A DNA stretch of 9,597 nt. Source: Spirochaetota bacterium (GTDB lineage Bacteria > Spirochaetota > JAHITG01). The stretch spans positions 1 through 9,597 of the forward strand of contig JAHITG010000240.1 in NCBI GenBank assembly GCA_018817865.1, given 5' to 3'. A model generated the notes under the pieces. It was given only the letters and a program-made list of their open reading frames with translations. It was not told where the DNA came from and made no database searches. Position 1 is the first letter of the stretch; every line of letters begins with the position of its first letter. Shown here one piece after another: positions 6,126 to 9,597 of the stretch. The translations under genes and the position numbers were made by a program.

Positions 6126-7784
6126 ATGTTAATTACAGGAAAAAGAACTTTCATGATCATCTTTATAATTACCGTGGTACTCTCATCAGCAGTCAGAGCA
6201 GACTCAGGCCTGCCCATGATCAAAACAAAGGTGAAGACGATCGCCGTTTTCAAGAATGGTTTCGGCTTCTTCATAAGGAACGGGGAAGGATCACTGAAAG
6301 ACGGATGGGCTCAAACAGAGGAGGTCCCTCTTTCCACCCTTGGGTCTATCTGGATCAATTCACCAGAGAAAAACACGGCCATAGAAGAGGTGATCGGACT
6401 GCAGGAAGAAGTGGAAAAAGAGACTGAAGCCCTGTCGATAGATGAAATATTAAAGGCAAATATCAATAAAAAAGTCATCATCACACAGGGGGATAAGACC
6501 ATCGAAGGTACGATCCTCTCCGTACCTGAGAACAGGGAGACGGATAATCAGCTCCTTTCACGATACAGAAATACAACCTATTATCTGCAGCCGATAATAT
6601 CTTCTCTGGTAGTGATCCAAACAAAAGACGGGATCACTGCCCTGAACAGGAACACCTTTACTCATGTGGAGTTCCCTGAAAAAAACTATAAAACAAAATT
6701 CCTTCTGAAGGAGAAGGTTAAAAGGATGAAATTCAAAGTCAAGACCTCCGACAAAAGGGCCAGGATCGACCTGGCTTACCTTCAAAAAGGGATCAGCTGG
6801 ATGCCCAGTTACCTGATCAATATTAAAGACCCGAAAAAAGCTACCATCACCATGAAGGCAACTCTGATAAATGACAGTGAAGATCTTAACAATGTCAGCA
6901 TCTCCTTTGTAGTGGGATATCCAAACTTTATCTTTGCGGACATCCTCTCTCCCATGGCCATGGAGCAGTCGATCCAGGATTTCATCAATGCACTGGAAAC
7001 AGGAAGAAGAGAGCCCCGGTCATATAACAGGATGGCCAATGTGATGAGGCAGAGCGCTTCAACGGAAAGCGATGAAGTGTTCGGCTCATTAGACTACGGA
7101 TACAGCTCCATTAAAGGACTGCCCGGAGAATCAGAAGAAGACCTCTTTCTATATAATAAAGATGAAGTCTCTTTAAAAAAAGGGGAAAGAGCCTATTATC
7201 ATATATTCTCAGATACCGTACCCTATAAACATATCTATAAATGGGAGGTTGCTGATACGACCAGGGTCGACCAGATGGGATACCGCACTTCCCAGCAGGA
7301 TATCCCCAAAGAACAGGTATGGCATTCCATCAAACTGGATAATACGACATCCTATCCCTGGACTACGGCTCCTGCATTTACTATCAGCGGGACAAGGCCT
7401 CTGGCACAGGACATGATCAATTACACCTCCAGGGGAACTAAAGCAGACCTGAAACTGACAGTTGCTTCTGACATCAAAACGGACCGGCACGAAGATGAAA
7501 TCTCACGGAAGAGAGATATTAAAATGAATTACAACACATACGACCTGGTGACGGTGAAAGGAAAACTGTATATCAAGAACAATCTGAATAAAGATATCAC
7601 AATGGACATCAGAAAAAATCTTACCGGCGAAGTAAACGAAGTGAGTCATAAGGGCAAAGTAAAGAAGACCGCTCAGGGATTGAAGGGTGTGAATTATGCT
7701 TCCGTGATCGCATGGGAGATCCCTCTGAAAGCCGGCCAAGAGATCAACGTCACCTATCAGTACCAGGTCTATATTGCCCACTAA
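6126..7784 (+). CDS. Exported DUF4139 domain-containing protein
   Basis: This 552-residue protein begins with a Sec signal peptide: basic GKR, a hydrophobic core (about 9-22), and a likely cleavage after VRA (residue 25). The mature part opens with VKTIAVFKNGFGFF, the characteristic start of the DUF4139/mucoidy-inhibitor-A-like architecture, followed by a segment ending LGSIWI. Next come a Glu-rich helical stretch, a small beta domain (VIITQGDKTIEGTIL), then ARIDLAYLQKGISWMPSYLI, which marks the DUF4139 domain proper. The C-terminus, AWEIPLKAGQEINVTYQYQVYI, is the usual beta-rich ending. A less conserved insert (about 278-340) is rich in Arg, Ser, Asp and Met. Function of the family is unknown; location should be periplasm or cell surface. 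No catalytic residues are recognisable. The gene appears to be its own unit: 71 nt after the SUKH gene, with a strong ribosome-binding site, and followed by a 312-nt gene-free region that starts with an inverted-repeat element. Confidence 0.9.
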   Translation: MLITGKRTFMIIFIITVVLSSAVRADSGLPMIKTKVKTIAVFKNGFGFFIRNGEGSLKDGWAQTEEVPLSTLGSIWINSPEKNTAIEEVIGLQEEVEKETEALSIDEILKANINKKVIITQGDKTIEGTILSVPENRETDNQLLSRYRNTTYYLQPIISSLVVIQTKDGITALNRNTFTHVEFPEKNYKTKFLLKEKVKRMKFKVKTSDKRARIDLAYLQKGISWMPSYLINIKDPKKATITMKATLINDSEDLNNVSISFVVGYPNFIFADILSPMAMEQSIQDFINALETGRREPRSYNRMANVMRQSASTESDEVFGSLDYGYSSIKGLPGESEEDLFLYNKDEVSLKKGERAYYHIFSDTVPYKHIYKWEVADTTRVDQMGYRTSQQDIPKEQVWHSIKLDNTTSYPWTTAPAFTISGTRPLAQDMINYTSRGTKADLKLTVASDIKTDRHEDEISRKRDIKMNYNTYDLVTVKGKLYIKNNLNKDITMDIRKNLTGEVNEVSHKGKVKKTAQGLKGVNYASVIAWEIPLKAGQEINVTYQYQVYIAH

Positions 7785-7814
7785 TAAAGGATAGATACCG
7801 GATAATACTTTTTT

Positions 7815-7974
7815 AATACCACAGAGACACAGAGGCACAGAGAAGTATAGATGTTTTATTATATATTTTTTTAATTAAATGAGTTAAAAACTGTTATTTA
7901 ATTAATATATTTATTATTTTTTTAATACTACTTAATTATTTTTTTTCTCTGTGCCTCCGTGCCTCTGTGGTATT
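7815..7974. mobile_element. 160-bp MITE-like inverted-repeat element with 7-bp flanking direct repeats
   Basis: Two 30-nt arms, 7815-7844 and 7945-7974, are inverted copies matching at 28 of 30 positions. Each arm consists of AATAC plus an 8-nt unit repeated three times (CACAGAGA/CACAGAGG types). The 100-nt interior is almost pure A and T and contains a second perfect inverted repeat (7871-7880 with 7896-7905). The unit is bounded on both sides by CTTTTTT (7808-7814 and 7975-7981), as a target-site duplication would be, though T-runs arise easily. It carries no ORF. It could be a non-autonomous transposable element, or a dispersed palindromic repeat. Because the right arm is followed by seven Ts, it could also serve as a transcription terminator for the DUF4139 gene. 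The rest of the gene-free interval 7785-8096 is AT-rich, and only the promoter and palindrome listed separately stand out. Confidence 0.55.
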
Positions 7975-8037
7975 CTTTTTTTCTATTTATAAAAATTATA
8001 ATAATCTGTCAGCACATATATTTATTCACTTTTATGC

Positions 8038-8065
8038 TTGAAAAAAAAAATTCTTGCATTATAAT
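8038..8065 (+). promoter_or_regulatory. Probable promoter of the RND transporter gene
   Basis: TTGAAA (8038-8043) and a perfect TATAAT (8060-8065) are 16 nt apart. The start site would fall about 8071-8073, inside the palindrome at 8067-8078, leaving a 25-nt leader without a Shine-Dalgarno sequence. A second perfect TATAAT at 8083-8088 lies 8 nt before the ATG but has no matching -35. Confidence 0.5.
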
Positions 8066-8066
8066 A

Positions 8067-8078
8067 TTGATTAATCAA
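8067..8078. promoter_or_regulatory. Perfect 12-bp palindrome, candidate operator for the RND gene
   Basis: TTGATTAATCAA is its own reverse complement. It begins 1 nt after the -10 element at 8060-8065, covers the predicted transcription start, and ends 4 nt before the second TATAAT. A dimeric repressor (MarR- or TetR-type, commonly found controlling efflux pumps) bound here would block either promoter. No regulator gene is visible in the window, and AT-rich palindromes can occur by chance. Confidence 0.4.
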
Positions 8079-8096
8079 CATTTATAATATACAATC

Positions 8097-9597
8097 ATGA
8101 AATTTCTTATTAAATATTTTATCAGCAAACCCTGGCTTGTAAATCTCATCACATTCTTCGTTATTTTTTCCGGAATAGTCACATTGAGCCGGATCAGAAA
8201 AGAAGGATATCCTGTGGTTGACCAGAAGATGATGCGCATCATGACCTTCTATCCCGGAGCTTCTCCTGAAGATGTGGAATTAAATGTGACCATTCCGCTT
8301 GAAAAAGTTCTTAAAGAAGTAGACGGAATTGATAAATACACATCCAGTTCTTTTGAGAATTACTCAACAATATGGGTGTATATAGACAAAAATTTATCTG
8401 ATCCGGAAAAAGTAAAAGCAGATATACGAAGGGCCGTGGACAGTGTCTCTGATCTTCCCGAAGAGATCAAGAACCGGCCCAATATCTGGGAATGGAAATC
8501 CAGTAATTTTACCGTCTTTCGGATCGCTATCTATTCGGATACACTTTCCAGGCACGAGCTCCGCACCAGATCCCTTGACCTTGAAAAAAAGCTCTTGACC
8601 TCCCCCTATGTCTCACAGATCAATTCCGAAGGAAAGATGGACAGAGAGATCCATGTCAAGATCGATCTGAATAAATTGAACAGGTATTACCTCTCTTTTG
8701 AAGAAGTCATTGATGCGATCCGTTCTCATAATATCCAGATCACCGGCGGAACTCTCGATTCATACACATCGGAAAAGACCATTGTTACCCTGTCAAAATT
8801 CAAAGATATAATGGATGTAAAGAATGTGATCATCCGAAGTTCCTTTGAAGGCCAGAAGGTCGTATTGAAAGATATTGCCCAAATTGAAAATACGTTTGAA
8901 GAAGAATATTCAAAGATCAGGGCTAACGGCAGGGACGGTATCTTTTTAAATATTAAAAAGAAAGAGACAGCCGATATCATTAAAACAGTGGATAATATCA
9001 ACAAACTGATAAAAGAGTTTAAAGACTCTTTAAAAAAAGAGGATATCAATATCGTCTCCCTGTGGGACCTCTCCGAAGATACCAGGACCCGTCTTGATAT
9101 TGTTCAGAATAATGCCTTGATAGGTTTTATCCTGGTTGTGATCACGCTTCTGATCTTCTTGAATTTTAAAAATGCTCTCTGGACAGCCCTGGGGATCCCG
9201 TTTTCTATTTCCTTTGCCCTTATCCTCTTTCCTGCATTCGGTGTAACCGTCAACAGCATCTCCCTTCTGGGTATTATCGTGGTCCTGGGAATGATCGTGG
9301 ATGATGCTATTATTATTTCTGAAAATATTTTCCGGCATAGAATTGAAGGAGAACCGCCTCTTATGGCCGGTATTAAGGCAACAGAGGAGGTCGCTTTTCC
9401 TGTCCTTTCCACTGTCATGACAACGATAGTGGCCTTCATCCCTATCCTCTATATTGAGGGAATGGTGGGGGATTTTTCAAAGGAGATACCCCTTGTCATT
9501 GGGTTTATTCTTATAGGAAGTCTCATTGAATCACTCTTCATTTTACCCAATCATGTGACCCATTCTTTTTCATCTAAAAAAGAGAAAAAAATAGAGG
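8097..9597 (+). CDS. RND-family efflux transporter, inner-membrane subunit (3' end outside window)
   Basis: The frame stays open for 500 codons to the window edge. The N-terminus has a first membrane helix (about 14-30) and a large periplasmic loop with PGASPEDVE and the pattern IPLEKVLKEVDGIDKY typical of AcrB/MexB-type porter domains. Then come helices at about 340-357, 364-383 and 388-408, followed by two or three more up to the edge. Helix four carries GMIVDDAIIISENI; its paired Asp (402-403, codons 9300-9305) match the proton-relay pair D407/D408 of AcrB. This makes it a proton-driven exporter acting with a membrane fusion protein and an outer-membrane channel. Neither lies upstream, so partners may be downstream or elsewhere. 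About half of a typical 1,000-residue protein is present. Substrate cannot be told. The ATG at 8097 lacks a Shine-Dalgarno sequence, but the helix start and lysine-bearing N-terminus fit it well. Confidence 0.95.
   Translation, partial: MKFLIKYFISKPWLVNLITFFVIFSGIVTLSRIRKEGYPVVDQKMMRIMTFYPGASPEDVELNVTIPLEKVLKEVDGIDKYTSSSFENYSTIWVYIDKNLSDPEKVKADIRRAVDSVSDLPEEIKNRPNIWEWKSSNFTVFRIAIYSDTLSRHELRTRSLDLEKKLLTSPYVSQINSEGKMDREIHVKIDLNKLNRYYLSFEEVIDAIRSHNIQITGGTLDSYTSEKTIVTLSKFKDIMDVKNVIIRSSFEGQKVVLKDIAQIENTFEEEYSKIRANGRDGIFLNIKKKETADIIKTVDNINKLIKEFKDSLKKEDINIVSLWDLSEDTRTRLDIVQNNALIGFILVVITLLIFLNFKNALWTALGIPFSISFALILFPAFGVTVNSISLLGIIVVLGMIVDDAIIISENIFRHRIEGEPPLMAGIKATEEVAFPVLSTVMTTIVAFIPILYIEGMVGDFSKEIPLVIGFILIGSLIESLFILPNHVTHSFSSKKEKKIE

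Noticed and set aside
7821..7844. Tandem CACAGAG units as a CRISPR-like array
   Set aside because: The units are only 8 nt, directly adjacent without spacers, and occur as a mirrored pair, which fits an inverted repeat and not a CRISPR.
8067..8078. TTGATTAATCAA as an FNR/CRP-type box
   Set aside because: The FNR consensus TTGAT-N4-ATCAA has a 4-nt centre; here the half-sites are 2 nt apart, so helical spacing does not fit.
8726..9439. Minus-strand open frames across the RND region
   Set aside because: They are shadows of the RND coding frame, which runs uninterrupted from 8097 to the window end with clear family motifs.

Overview
The window is bacterial DNA from an AT-rich, apparently Gram-negative organism. 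The evidence for an envelope with a periplasm is an RND-type inner-membrane exporter, a secreted DUF4139 protein and two small membrane proteins. I cannot place the phylum from sequence alone. The mix of a multi-PAS hybrid kinase, intergenic dispersed-type repeats and modest GC fits an uncultivated environmental lineage, but that is an impression. All confident genes are on the + strand.

Layout. (1) 1-2217: the 3' part of a multi-PAS hybrid histidine kinase with a C-terminal receiver; it is open at the left edge. (2) 2276-2611: a stand-alone TfoX N-terminal domain protein. (3) 2612-2835: an AT-rich intergenic region holding a GC-rich structured island (2652-2717) and the purH promoter and ribosome-binding site. 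(4) 2836-4386: purH, which makes IMP at the end of purine synthesis. (5) 4427-6054: a tight three-gene group: a single-pass anchored small protein, a polytopic membrane protein, and a SUKH (SMI1/KNR4) protein. (6) 6126-7784: an exported DUF4139 protein behind a near-perfect Shine-Dalgarno sequence. (7) 7785-8096: no gene; it holds a 160-bp inverted-repeat unit bounded by a 7-bp direct repeat, then a promoter with a perfect 12-bp palindrome. (8) 8097-9597: the N-terminal half of an RND efflux transporter, open at the right edge.

The genes do not form one pathway. They read as adjacent transcription units: signalling, TfoX, purine synthesis, a small membrane/SUKH group, an exported protein and an exporter. 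I found no phage, CRISPR, tRNA or rRNA, and no complete insertion sequence. I did not find a convincing new multi-gene system. The most unusual items are the MITE-like 160-bp element, the palindrome at the RND promoter, the lack of Shine-Dalgarno sequences at three starts (one with a well-placed promoter giving an almost leaderless transcript), and a PurH with Cys-Tyr where His-Pro is usual.

The kinase gene is visibly more AT-rich, and richer in AAA and ATA codons, than purH and the genes after it, so a compositional step lies near 2220.
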